Assembly: GCA_002328035.1 (NCBI GenBank)
Contig: DCVL01000003.1
Span: forward strand, 1-37,663
Reading direction: 5' to 3'
Length of the DNA stretch: 37,663 nucleotides
From: Geobacter sp. UBA2189
GTDB taxonomy: Bacteria > Desulfobacterota > Desulfuromonadia > Geobacterales > Pseudopelobacteraceae
Part shown: positions 1 through 7,981 of the stretch, in pieces
How the letters are laid out: every line of letters begins with the position of its first letter
How positions within the stretch are numbered: the stretch's first letter is position 1
The notes under the pieces: model-generated
Told to the model about the DNA's origin: nothing
What the model saw: the letters and a program-made list of their open reading frames with translations, nothing else
Database searches by the model: none
Position numbers and translations under genes: made by a program

Positions 1-171
1 ACCAAAATCAGGCACTGCTGTGACTATTTTTAAAAAAGCGAAAAATATTTTACGTTATCTCTTATTGCTGCAACGGCAATTGAGCATGGAGTCGTACTTG
101 CTACTCGCAATACCTCTGATTTTGAATGGATTGAGAATTTAACTCTTATCGATCCCTTAAGTATAACCTGA
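1..171 (+). pseudogene. PIN-domain (VapC-like) toxin, C-terminal remnant
   Basis: Reading from base 61, the frame ending at TGA 169-171 encodes LIAATAIEHGVVLATRNTSD followed by FEWIENLTLIDP. This is the typical C-terminal end of VapC-type PIN ribonucleases, including the Asn/Asp-bearing TRNTSDF segment. The frame is closed by a stop at 31-33. A neighbouring frame (from base 2) reads through the upstream part, so the preserved C-terminus seems to be joined to its upstream part by a frameshift near base 58. The gene also runs off the left edge. Members of this family are Mg-dependent RNases paired with a VapB antitoxin encoded upstream, which would lie outside the window. Seen: the C-terminal motif and the in-frame stop. 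Inferred: the gene is broken. Confidence 0.5.
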
Positions 172-290
172 TAAGGGACACGCTAGGGTAACCACATTGG
201 GAATTCCAGGGGATGCTGCTTGTAATATCTCAATCCTCATAATCTGTAAGCAAACAGGGAAAATCTAATGTCAGGTGAAACGCCCTGCTT

Positions 291-350
291 TTGGTTTTAA
301 ATCCCGAGTAATCATAGTAATCCCGAGGCTGAAAAAAAGGTTTTAGCTTC
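291..350. repeat. Palindromic repeat, left arm plus start of right arm (split copy)
   Basis: The arm at about 299-336 (ATCCCGAGTAATCATAGTAA then TCCCGAGGCTGAAA) is almost identical to arms at about 1739-1775 and 1852-1886. In those two complete copies the arm is followed by a matching inverted arm. Here only the first bases of the right arm (ttttagcttc, 341-350) are present before unique sequence begins, and a full right arm appears after the ATPase gene at about 1676. The surrounding stretch 172-454 holds no other recognisable gene or signal. Confidence 0.7.
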
Positions 351-454
351 TGTGTTTTGGCTCAGCCTGTCTACCAATGTTGTAATGACATAATATATTG
401 CAAAATCAAGCTAATTATGTAAAATGAATTTTACTAATTTGCTGGAGATTTGTA

Positions 455-1669
455 ATGGAAAACTTTTTTAGGGAGCAACAGCGGCTGATCGAGTCGCTAA
501 GCCAGACCAGGCGGTATCTTTTTAGCCGGATTGACTGGAGTGAGCGCTGCATTGGTATATTGGGGGCACGTGGTACCGGTAAGACGACCTTGATGCTCCA
601 GTATGTCAAAGAGCGGTATTCTGGGAGCGACAAGGCACTTTACGTTTCTGTGGATAGCCCATTTTTTCAGGCAAATGACCTGTTTGAGTTTGCCCGTGAT
701 TTTGACCAGCTTGGCGGTGAGTTGCTCCTGCTGGATGAGATACATAAATATCCTGACTGGTCAACACAGATTAAGGCTATCTATGACACTTTTCCCGGAA
801 TGCGGGTGGTTTTTTCCGGTTCCAGCCTTTTGCAGATCAGCAAACAGAAAGCGGATCTTTCCCGCCGAGCCATTGTTTATTCTCTCCATGGACTCTCACT
901 TCGCGAATACATCAATTTCTCACTTTGCAAGGAATATCCCGTTTTTTCTCTTGAAGAGCTTTTGGCCAATCATCAGGAGATTGCCACTGAAATTTGTCAA
1001 GATATCAAGCCTGTTCGCCAATTTCGTGACTATATCCAGGGCGGCTACTATCCGTTTTTTCTGGAGGGTGAGGCCTTCTACAGGCTGAAGGTCAGGGAAG
1101 TTATAAACCATATTCTTGAGGTGGATCTCCCTTGTGTCAGCAGGGTTGAGCCACGGCAGATTTCAAAGATCAAAAAGCTGCTGTACCTGTTGACTGTTGG
1201 TGTTCCATTTGTGCCAAATATTGCCAAATTGGCTGAGGCTACCGATATTTCACGCCCACGGCTGTATGAATATCTGGAAAGGTTGCAAGATGCCTCACTC
1301 TTGAACCTGGTAAGATCGCAGGGGCGGGGTTATGAGATACTGACCAGGCCGGAGAAGATATTTCTGGAGAACAGTAACCAAATGTATGCGATTAGCAATG
1401 AGGTTAATACGGGTACACTTCGTGAGTTGTTCTTTGTCAACCAGGTCAGAAATATGAGCAAAACCCACCCTGAGTTTATTGAGAAGAGTATTGAGATATC
1501 AACCAGGGGTGATTTTATAGTCAATGGGCAGCATACCTTTGAAATTGGGGGTAAGAACAAAGGATTCAAGCAGATAGATGGTATGGAGGATGCCTATCTG
1601 GTTGCGGATGATATTGAGGTTGGGTTTAAAAACAAGATTCCGTTGTGGATCTTTGGTTTTATGTACTGA
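455..1669 (+). CDS. AAA ATPase, AAA_14/DUF4143-type ATP-binding protein
   Basis: A 404-residue protein with an N-terminal P-loop ATPase domain: Walker A GARGTGKT at residues 37-44 and Walker B ELLLLDEIHK near residues 88-97. A middle helical region follows (about 210-300, winged-helix-like with TDISRPRLYEYLERL), then a C-terminal segment with a DUF4143-like nuclease-fold pattern (RELFFVNQVR ... GDFIVNGQHTFEIGGKNKGF). Such proteins are widespread in bacteria and archaea, are often in accessory DNA, and have no settled function. The ATG at 455 follows GGAGATTTGTA, a fair ribosome binding site. The gene stands alone, between two arms of a palindromic repeat, and downstream of a PIN-toxin remnant. 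That suggests an accessory or mobile cargo gene rather than part of the neighbouring exporter operon. The family assignment is from motif order, not a search. Confidence 0.75.
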   Translation: MENFFREQQRLIESLSQTRRYLFSRIDWSERCIGILGARGTGKTTLMLQYVKERYSGSDKALYVSVDSPFFQANDLFEFARDFDQLGGELLLLDEIHKYPDWSTQIKAIYDTFPGMRVVFSGSSLLQISKQKADLSRRAIVYSLHGLSLREYINFSLCKEYPVFSLEELLANHQEIATEICQDIKPVRQFRDYIQGGYYPFFLEGEAFYRLKVREVINHILEVDLPCVSRVEPRQISKIKKLLYLLTVGVPFVPNIAKLAEATDISRPRLYEYLERLQDASLLNLVRSQGRGYEILTRPEKIFLENSNQMYAISNEVNTGTLRELFFVNQVRNMSKTHPEFIEKSIEISTRGDFIVNGQHTFEIGGKNKGFKQIDGMEDAYLVADDIEVGFKNKIPLWIFGFMY

Positions 1670-1671
1670 TA

Positions 1672-1935
1672 AAAAGCTTTTAGCCTCAGGATTACTTCAG
1701 GATTTCTCAGGATTAAACCCAAAGGCGTTTTTGAAGTTAAATCCCGAGTAATCGTAGTAATCCCGAGGCTGAAAAAAGATTTTGGCTTCAGGATTACCTC
1801 AGGATTACTCAGGATTAAAACCAAAGGCTTTGTTGGTTTTGACCTTAAATCCAGAGTAATCGTAGTAATCCCGAGGCTGAAAAAAAGGTTTTGGCTTCAG
1901 GATGCCTTTAGGATTTCTCAGGATTAAAACCAAAT
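1672..1935. repeat. Tandem array of long hairpin-forming repeats
   Basis: The array has one right arm (about 1676-1716), then two complete palindromic units (about 1739-1818 and 1852-1928). Each unit is a left arm of about 37 bp containing AATCCCGAGTAATCGTAGTA and a right arm containing CAGGATTACCTCAGGATTAC. The right arm is the imperfect reverse complement of the left, and they are separated by a short AAAGG-like loop. The units are about 112 bp apart and share spacer text (AAACCAAAGGC). Within an arm, a block of about 9-10 bp (TAATCCCGAG / GGATTACTCA) is itself repeated. No open reading frame is supported here. The arms would fold into long stems in RNA or single-stranded DNA. Confidence 0.8.
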
Positions 1936-1974
1936 GGAAGGCTGCCGTCACTGATTCTGAAAAATTAACCTTAG

Positions 1975-2017
1975 GATTAATCAGCAGGTCGCCGGTTAGA
2001 TTCCGGTAGGTGCTCCA
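1975..2017 (+). pseudogene. tRNA(Thr)-like 3' half remnant
   Basis: The segment looks like the 3' part of a tRNA. The anticodon-stem end TTAATCAG is followed by CAGGTC, then a T-arm GCCGG-TTAGATT-CCGGT, then AGGTGC, T and CCA. The T-stem pairs (one G-T), and a T discriminator before CCA fits tRNA(Thr). The acceptor strand is one base short, loop position 56 is A instead of the invariant C, and no 5' half is found upstream, so it cannot be a working tRNA. An intrinsic terminator follows at once, as after a real tRNA gene. This is what remains at one end when an element integrates into a tRNA 3' end. Confidence 0.5.
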
Positions 2018-2026
2018 GTAAATACA

Positions 2027-2059
2027 AGACCTTGCAATAAAACTGCAGGGTCTTTTTTT
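2027..2059 (+). terminator. Rho-independent terminator
   Basis: A 10-bp stem AGACCTTGCA / TGCAGGGTCT (one G-T pair) with loop ATAAAAC is followed directly by seven T. It lies right after the tRNA-like remnant and about 125 bp before the exporter operon, so it separates the accessory edge from the downstream genes. Confidence 0.85.
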
Positions 2060-2183
2060 ATGGTATTTATAGAAGGTTTTAGCTCAAACTCCTTGTTCTC
2101 GAATACAACCTCATTTGAAATGCCCCCTTTTCCGGTTTTTATGATATCAAGCAGATTGCTTAATGTTTAATGGAGGCTTGTAG

Positions 2184-3194
2184 ATGAAAAAGAAGAAGAT
2201 GATCGCTATTGTGTTGGTTTTGCTCTTGGTGGTTTCTGTAACGTTTGTCATGCGGCGTTCAGGAAAGGCCAACGGTGGATTGAAGCTGACAGGCACTATA
2301 GAAGCCACCACTGTTGAGCTATCATTCAAGGTGCCTGGTCGTTTGAAAGAACGTCTGGTGGATGAGGGGCAGCAGGTTGTTAAAGGTCAGGTTATAGCAA
2401 GGTTGGAGGATGATGAGCTTAAGGAGGAAATAAATGCCCGTGTTGCTGATCAGCAGGCAGCGGAGTCTGCTCTTGCCGATCTGAGGGCAGGCAGTCGTAA
2501 GGAGGAAATCTCGGCGGCGGAGGCAACCGTTGCCCGTATGAAGGCTGATGCAGAAAGGGCTGCACGTGATGCTGCAAGGGCTGAGACGTTGTTTAAAAAA
2601 GAGGTTATTCCACGAAAGGATCTGGATGCTGCCCGTGCAGCTAAAGATGTGACAGCGGCTGCTCTGCGTGAAGCTGAAGAACGGCTGAAGCTTGCCAGGG
2701 TTGGTGCCAGACCGGATGCAGTCAATCAGGCGAAGGCAAGGATGGATTCAGCTGGAGCGATCCGTTCGTTAGCATCCATAAGGCTGGCTCAGGCAGTTCT
2801 GGCAACTCCTTTAAACGGTACGGTATTGGCCAAGCATGCAGAGCCTGGCGAACTTCTTGCGGTAGGCAGTCCGGTAATAACCGTGGCTGCTCTGGATGAT
2901 GTCTGGGTAAGGGCATATATTCCCGAAACAGAGCTGGGGAGGGTAAAGCTGGGTCAATCAGTGCGGGTTACGAGCGATACCTGGAAGGGTCGTATATATC
3001 AGGGAACTGTCAGTTTCATTGCCTCTGAGGCAGAATTTACTCCAAGAAATGTTCAGACAGAGGCGGAACGTGTCAAGCTGGTCTACAGGATAAAAATTGC
3101 TATCAAAAACCTGAAGCAGGAGCTTAAACCTGGTATGCCTGTGGATGCCTTCCTGGATGCAGAGACAAAGGGAAAGGGAAACGGGGGAAGGTAG
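2184..3194 (+). CDS. HlyD-family membrane fusion protein of an ABC exporter
   Basis: A 336-residue periplasmic adaptor. After a basic N-terminus (MKKKK) there is one hydrophobic anchor at about 7-24. A first half-lipoyl segment follows (FKVPGRLKERLVDEGQQVVK, with VIARLEDDEL), then an Ala/Glu/Arg-rich alpha-helical hairpin at about 78-190, a second half-lipoyl segment (LATPLNGTVLAKHAEPGELL) and a beta-barrel (VWVRAYIPETELGRVKLGQ). This matches the YbhG/EmrA type that bridges an inner-membrane ABC transporter and an outer-membrane channel. TGGAGG seven bases before the ATG is a strong ribosome binding site. The gene starts a four-gene operon with the ATPase and two permeases. No TolC-like gene is in the window. 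The transported substrate cannot be read from sequence. Confidence 0.9.
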   Translation: MKKKKMIAIVLVLLLVVSVTFVMRRSGKANGGLKLTGTIEATTVELSFKVPGRLKERLVDEGQQVVKGQVIARLEDDELKEEINARVADQQAAESALADLRAGSRKEEISAAEATVARMKADAERAARDAARAETLFKKEVIPRKDLDAARAAKDVTAAALREAEERLKLARVGARPDAVNQAKARMDSAGAIRSLASIRLAQAVLATPLNGTVLAKHAEPGELLAVGSPVITVAALDDVWVRAYIPETELGRVKLGQSVRVTSDTWKGRIYQGTVSFIASEAEFTPRNVQTEAERVKLVYRIKIAIKNLKQELKPGMPVDAFLDAETKGKGNGGR

Positions 3195-3196
3195 GA

Positions 3197-4744
3197 GTGA
3201 ATCCAACTCCGCCTGTAATATCAGCTTCTTCTCTTACTAAACGGTTTGGCAGCCTGACTGCTGTAGACGGGATATCCTTTTCAGTTCGGCAGGGTGAGCT
3301 ATTTGGGCTTGTAGGTTCAGACGGAGCTGGAAAAACTACTACATTGAGGATGCTGACAGGTGTGCTGGATGCTACAGAAGGGGAGGCTTCCCTGCTTGGA
3401 ACTGCCTGTAGTAATCTGGATCCTGTTCGTGGTGATATTGGCTACATGAGCCAGCGCTTTGGTCTTTATCCTGATCTTACGGTTATAGAAAACATCCGCT
3501 TCCATGCCGATATCTACGGAGTGCCCAAAGCGGATTGGTTGGTGCATTCTGAACGGTTATTGGCTATGAGCGGTCTGGATCCGTTTACAAGGCGCAGAGC
3601 CGGAGCCTTATCCGGTGGAATGAAGCAGAAGCTGGGGCTTTGTTGCGCTCTTATACATACTCCCCGGATACTTTTTCTTGATGAGCCTACCAATGGGGTA
3701 GATCCTGTCTCTCGCCGTGATTTCTGGAAAATTCTGGATACGCTGCTTGCCGAAGGGGTAACCATTCTGGTTGCCACTGCATATCTTGATGAGGCGGAAC
3801 GATGCCACAGGGTGGCTTTTTTGCATCATGGACAGATTCTTGCCTCTGATTCTCCCTTCAATCTTAAAAAACTGGCTATTACCAGGATGATTGAACCTAC
3901 ACTGGAGGAATTGTTTATCTCCTTTATGGGAAAAGAAGGGGTAGATTCAGCGGTCAAACGTCGTCCTCCCCCAGATCTCAAATCTGCTGAAATGGCTGTT
4001 ACTATTGAGAATCTAACACGCCGCTTTGGTGAGTTTGTAGCGGTTAACGGTATTTCCCTTCAGGTGCCAAAGGGAGAAATATTCGGATTTCTGGGGCCTA
4101 ACGGTGCTGGAAAGTCAACCACCATAAAAATGCTATGCGGCATTCTTGAGCCGAGCGGTGGTAGTGGTAGTGTGGCAGGATTTGACATAACGACCAAGGC
4201 TGAACTGATAAAAGAACATATTGGCTACATGAGTCAGAAATTCTCGCTCTATGAGGATCTGACAGTGGAGGAGAATATAGCCTTTTACGGAGGTATATAC
4301 CGTTTACCAGGCAGAGAGCTTTCTGAAAGGGCTGACTGGGTGATTGAGATGGCCGGACTTTCAGAGAGACGTAGTTCAAAGGCAGGTGAGCTATCGGTCG
4401 GATGGAGGCAGCGGCTGGCGTTGGGATGTGCGTTACTTCACAAACCACCTATCATCTTTCTGGATGAACCGACTGCCGGTGTTGACCCATTAAACCGCCG
4501 TCGTTTCTGGCAGATGATACATAATCTTGCTGCTGATGGTGTTACGGTATTTGTCACGACCCATTATATGGATGAAGCTGAATATTGTGATCGTCTGGCC
4601 TTGATCTACCGTGGCAAGATTGTGGCGGTGGGCAGTCCATCAGAACTTAAAAGAGAGCGTACAAAGGGCGATGTTTTGCCAACTCTGGAAGAGCTGTTCA
4701 TCCTGTTGATTGAGGAACATGACAGGCAGGGGGAATATGTATGA
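3197..4744 (+). CDS. ABC transporter ATPase with two nucleotide-binding domains (YbhF-like)
   Basis: A 515-residue protein made of two fused ABC ATPase domains. NBD1 has Walker A GSDGAGKT (about 39-46), signature LSGGMKQ (about 137) and Walker B LFLDEPTNGVD. Its switch position reads TAYLDEAE, so the usual His is Tyr. NBD2 has Walker A GPNGAGKST (about 300), a weakened signature LSVGWRQ, Walker B IIFLDEPTAGVD and an intact TTHYMDEAE switch His. The asymmetry suggests one composite site hydrolyses ATP better than the other, as in other YbhF-like proteins. The start is GTG at 3197, two bases after the adaptor stop, with AAGGTAGGAG upstream. The stop overlaps the next gene's ATG (ATGA), so the subunits are translationally coupled. 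Confidence 0.9.
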   Translation: MNPTPPVISASSLTKRFGSLTAVDGISFSVRQGELFGLVGSDGAGKTTTLRMLTGVLDATEGEASLLGTACSNLDPVRGDIGYMSQRFGLYPDLTVIENIRFHADIYGVPKADWLVHSERLLAMSGLDPFTRRRAGALSGGMKQKLGLCCALIHTPRILFLDEPTNGVDPVSRRDFWKILDTLLAEGVTILVATAYLDEAERCHRVAFLHHGQILASDSPFNLKKLAITRMIEPTLEELFISFMGKEGVDSAVKRRPPPDLKSAEMAVTIENLTRRFGEFVAVNGISLQVPKGEIFGFLGPNGAGKSTTIKMLCGILEPSGGSGSVAGFDITTKAELIKEHIGYMSQKFSLYEDLTVEENIAFYGGIYRLPGRELSERADWVIEMAGLSERRSSKAGELSVGWRQRLALGCALLHKPPIIFLDEPTAGVDPLNRRRFWQMIHNLAADGVTVFVTTHYMDEAEYCDRLALIYRGKIVAVGSPSELKRERTKGDVLPTLEELFILLIEEHDRQGEYV

Positions 4745-5889
4745 TGCCTCCGTTTCTGCGTCGCATGACAACTATCGGTCGCAAGGAATTCCTGCATGTT
4801 ATGAGGGATCCGCGCAGTCTCGCGATGGGTATACTTATGCCTCTTATCATGTTGTTTCTGTTTGGCTATGCCCTGACACTGGATGTTGATAAGGTTCCGC
4901 TGGCGGTATGGGATCAGAGCAATAGTCCGCAGAGCAGGGAGCTTATCAGCCGTTTTAAAGGTTCCCGTTACTTTTCGCTTAAGACAAATGCAGATTCATA
5001 CATGCAGCTTGAAAAGGCTATTGACCGCCGAGATGCGTTGATCGCTCTTGTTGTGCCACCTGATTTTGCTGAAAGGTTGTCAAGTGGAGCTGCTTCTTCC
5101 TTGCAGATTGTTCTTGATGGAAGCGATCCTACCACAGCAACCATTGCACAGGGGTATGCTGAAGCTATAGTTCTTGGCTGGTCACGCCAGGTCAGTCTCT
5201 CAACCTTGAAGCGTCGTTTTCCTCAACAGGCAGGTATTGTTCCGCCTTTAGAAATCCGTCCCCGTATCTGGTACAACACCGATCTGGTCTCCCGCAATTT
5301 TATTTTTCCTGGCCTTATTCCGGTGATTATGATGATAGTAGCTACCTTGCTTACCTCTCTCAGCATGGCAAGGGAGTGGGAAACCGGCACAATGGAACAG
5401 ATTGTAACCATGCCGATTCGGCGTTGGGAGCTTATTATCGGCAAGATGGCTCCATATTTTTGTATAGGCATCCTCGACCTTCTGCTTTCAGTTGGTGTTG
5501 GTTATTTTGTTTTTAATGTCCCGCTAAAAGGGAGTCTGTTCTTGCTCTCTGCCTTATCACTGCTTTTCCTTGTTGGCGCGCTGTCAGTAGGGATGCTTAT
5601 CAGTATTTTTGCTAAAAATCAGTTACTTGCAAGTCAACTTGCATTGCTGGTGACTGTCTTGCCGGCATTCCTGCTTTCCGGTTTCATCTTCCCTTTGGAA
5701 AACATGCCTGCTCCGATTCAGGCCGTCAGTCATATTGTAGTGGCTCGCTACTTTGTGACCATCTTAAGAGGGATCTACCTCAAGGATGTAGGGTTATCCG
5801 TTCTATGGCCACAGAGTCTCTTTCTGCTTGGATTTGCCGTATTGATTCTGTTGCTTGCTGTTCTTAGGTTCAGAAAGAAGCTGGGTTAG
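4741..5889 (+). CDS. ABC-2 type permease (YbhS-like)
   Basis: A 382-residue inner-membrane permease with the ABC-2 layout: a cytoplasmic start (RKEFLHVMRDPRSL), TM1 at about 28-46 (MGILMPLIMLFLFGYALTL), a periplasmic domain of about 130 residues (VPLAVWDQSNSPQSRELISR ...), then five TM segments. The conserved coupling segment EWETGTMEQIVTMPIRRWEL lies between TM2 and TM3. An ATG at 4741 overlaps the ATPase stop by 4 bp, and a second ATG follows directly at 4744. It probably pairs with the next permease to form a heterodimeric pore driven by the double ATPase. The substrate is unknown; homologues export drugs or lipophilic compounds. Confidence 0.9.
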   Translation: MMPPFLRRMTTIGRKEFLHVMRDPRSLAMGILMPLIMLFLFGYALTLDVDKVPLAVWDQSNSPQSRELISRFKGSRYFSLKTNADSYMQLEKAIDRRDALIALVVPPDFAERLSSGAASSLQIVLDGSDPTTATIAQGYAEAIVLGWSRQVSLSTLKRRFPQQAGIVPPLEIRPRIWYNTDLVSRNFIFPGLIPVIMMIVATLLTSLSMAREWETGTMEQIVTMPIRRWELIIGKMAPYFCIGILDLLLSVGVGYFVFNVPLKGSLFLLSALSLLFLVGALSVGMLISIFAKNQLLASQLALLVTVLPAFLLSGFIFPLENMPAPIQAVSHIVVARYFVTILRGIYLKDVGLSVLWPQSLFLLGFAVLILLLAVLRFRKKLG

Positions 5890-5892
5890 CCG

Positions 5893-7020
5893 ATGTTTGA
5901 GCGTCTGAAGGCGATGCTTGTAAAGGAGTTTATACAGACCTTTCGGGATCCGAGAATGAGGGTCGTGCTTTTTATTACACCGATGATTCAGACCATCATC
6001 TTTGGTTATGCGGTTAATATGGATGTACGCAACATACCTACAGCTGTCATTGACAGGGATAATTCACCACGTAGTCGAGAACTGCTGACAGAGCTGTTCT
6101 CATCCGGTCATTTCAGGCTTGCTGTGCGACCTGACAATGAAAGACAGGGAGCTGAACTGCTGGATTCCGGCAAGGTACGTGTTCTGTTGAGTATCAACCA
6201 TGGACTGGCCGAAAAGATTGGGCGTGGTGAGACCTCTACAGTTCAGGCTATAATTGATGGAACGGATTCAAATACAGCAGGTGTGATTTTGGGCTATCTT
6301 TTCCGTTTCAGCGAAGCCCATAACTTAAAACTGCAGGCAGAAAAGGTTCCCGGTTACGGGAAAACAGCCTCATCCAATGCTATACGCCTGGAGAACAGAG
6401 CCTGGTTCAACCCTGATCTGGCAAGCCCTCCTTTTTACGTTCCAGCTGTAATTGCCAATATACTCTATATAATCACGATGTTGCTCTCTGCTATGGCTAT
6501 AGTGAGAGAAAAAGAGATAGGCACAATAGAACAGATTATTGTTACACCTATCCGGAAATTTGAGTTCATCCTCGGTAAAACCCTGCCTTTTGTACTTATA
6601 GGATATGCCAATGTGTTTCTTATAAGTTTCGTAGGCTGGCTGGTTTTTCGTGTGCCGGTAAGGGGCAGTATCTGTCTGCTTGTTCTGGCTACCGGTCTGT
6701 TTTTGATGAGTTCTCTTGGAACAGGACTCTTCCTTTCAACCATAAGTCAGACGCAGCAGCAGGCTACTATGAGCGCATTTTTTATTATATTTATTGCCAT
6801 GTTTCTTTCAGGTTTTGCTTTTCCAATTAATAACATGCCATTACCTGTGCAGTGGCTTACCATTATGAATCCGGTGCGCTGGTTTATGGAGATTATTCGT
6901 GGATTGTACCTTAAGGGGGTTGGTCTTCAGATACTTTGGAAACAGTTTCTTATGCTGGGGAGTATCGGAACAACAGTATTGTTAATTGCTGTGGCGAGAT
7001 TCAGAAAAACCGTGGGATAA
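5893..7020 (+). CDS. ABC-2 type permease (YbhR-like)
   Basis: A 375-residue paralogue of the preceding permease with the same topology: TM1 at about 24-44 after FRDPRMRVVLFITPM, a periplasmic domain (IPTAVIDRDNSPRSRELLTE), then five TM segments with the coupling motif EKEIGTIEQIIVTPIRKFEF. It starts three bases after the upstream stop. It ends the exporter operon and faces sucD tail to tail across a short palindrome. The two permeases are similar but clearly diverged, which fits a heterodimer rather than a recent duplication. Confidence 0.9.
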   Translation: MFERLKAMLVKEFIQTFRDPRMRVVLFITPMIQTIIFGYAVNMDVRNIPTAVIDRDNSPRSRELLTELFSSGHFRLAVRPDNERQGAELLDSGKVRVLLSINHGLAEKIGRGETSTVQAIIDGTDSNTAGVILGYLFRFSEAHNLKLQAEKVPGYGKTASSNAIRLENRAWFNPDLASPPFYVPAVIANILYIITMLLSAMAIVREKEIGTIEQIIVTPIRKFEFILGKTLPFVLIGYANVFLISFVGWLVFRVPVRGSICLLVLATGLFLMSSLGTGLFLSTISQTQQQATMSAFFIIFIAMFLSGFAFPINNMPLPVQWLTIMNPVRWFMEIIRGLYLKGVGLQILWKQFLMLGSIGTTVLLIAVARFRKTVG

Positions 7021-7026
7021 ACTGAA

Positions 7027-7057
7027 ACTGTCTCTCCCCTTACCGGAGAGAGACAGT
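7027..7057. terminator. Palindrome between convergent genes, weak bidirectional terminator
   Basis: A 10-bp perfect stem ACTGTCTCTC / GAGAGACAGT (7027-7036 and 7048-7057) lies between the end of the exporter operon and the end of sucD. Neither side has a clean T-run, so termination strength is uncertain. Confidence 0.5.
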
Positions 7058-7090
7058 CAAAGATAAAATTAGGATGTTTCTTACAACCTG

Positions 7091-7963
7091 TTATTTTTTT
7101 AACGCTTCTTTCATTGCCTGTCCCATCTTTGTAGGGGAAACCGCAACTGTTACGCCACATTCCTGTAAGGTGCGGATCTTGTCTTCAGCCTTACCTTTGC
7201 CTCCTGTGATAATAGCTCCTGCGTGTCCCATCCTTTTTCCTGGAGGGGCGGTGCTGCCTGCAATAAAGGCTGCAACCGGCTTTTTCATATTGTCCCTTAT
7301 CCACTCGGCAGCCTCTTCTTCAGCTCCGCCGCCTATCTCGCCGATCATAAAGACAGCCTCTGTGCCAGGGTCTTCGTTGAACTTTTTTAGTACATCAATG
7401 AACTTCATACCGATTATCGGATCACCGCCAATCCCCACACAGGTTGATTGGCCGAGTTTCATATCGGTAAGCTGTTTGACAGCTTCATATGTAAGTGTGC
7501 CGGAACGTGAAACTACACCAATTTTTCCCGGGGTATGTATGTATCCGGGCATTATCCCAACTTTGCACTGTCCCGGCGTGATGACACCAGGGCAGTTGGG
7601 GCCTACAAGCAGTGTTTTGCTCTGTTCCTGAACAGCTCTGGCCAGAACCATATCCCTTACCGGAATACCTTCGGTTATGCAGATTGCCAGCTCAACACCG
7701 GCGTCGCATGATTCAAGTATTGCATCAGCAGCGCCTGGAGGGGGCACAAAGATCATTGAGACAGTGGCACCGGTATAATGTACGGCCTCGGCAACGGTAT
7801 TAAAAACCGGAATCCCCTCTATATGAATCCCGCCTTTTCCAGGGGTAACACCAGCTACTATCTGGCTACCGTAGGCACGACACTGTTGGGTATGGAAGAG
7901 GCCGCTCTTTCCGGTAATCCCCTGAACAAGTATTTTAGAATCTTTATTTATAAGAATTGACAT
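7091..7963 (-). CDS. sucD: Succinyl-CoA synthetase, alpha subunit
   Basis: A 290-residue protein of typical family length. It catalyses, with SucC, succinyl-CoA + NDP/ADP + Pi to succinate + CoA + NTP/ATP in the TCA cycle. The CoA-binding Rossmann region starts with LVQGITGKSGLFHTQQCRAY. The phosphate/CoA region has VGPNCPGVITPGQCKVG. The phosphorylated active-site His lies in GKRMGHAGAI near residue 245, followed by the power-helix region. It is encoded 18 bp after sucC in the same direction. The identity is clear from these motifs. Confidence 0.97.
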   Translation of the reverse strand: MSILINKDSKILVQGITGKSGLFHTQQCRAYGSQIVAGVTPGKGGIHIEGIPVFNTVAEAVHYTGATVSMIFVPPPGAADAILESCDAGVELAICITEGIPVRDMVLARAVQEQSKTLLVGPNCPGVITPGQCKVGIMPGYIHTPGKIGVVSRSGTLTYEAVKQLTDMKLGQSTCVGIGGDPIIGMKFIDVLKKFNEDPGTEAVFMIGEIGGGAEEEAAEWIRDNMKKPVAAFIAGSTAPPGKRMGHAGAIITGGKGKAEDKIRTLQECGVTVAVSPTKMGQAMKEALKK

Positions 7964-7981
7964 GGTTTAGGTTCCTCCCCC

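Noticed and set aside
1672..1935. CRISPR array or integron attC sites
   Set aside because: The repeats are long palindromes with conserved spacers rather than short repeats with variable spacers, there are no cas genes, and the attC core sites (RYYYAAC/GTTRRRY) are not found in place.
1975..2017. Functional tRNA gene
   Set aside because: No 5' half, the acceptor strand is one base short and an invariant T-loop C is replaced by A.
2060..2168. 36-codon plus-strand ORF after the terminator
   Set aside because: Starts in the terminator T-run region, no ribosome binding site and no family resemblance.
7074..7631. 185-codon plus-strand ORF opposite sucD
   Set aside because: Shadow of sucD; low complexity, no ribosome binding site and no family pattern.
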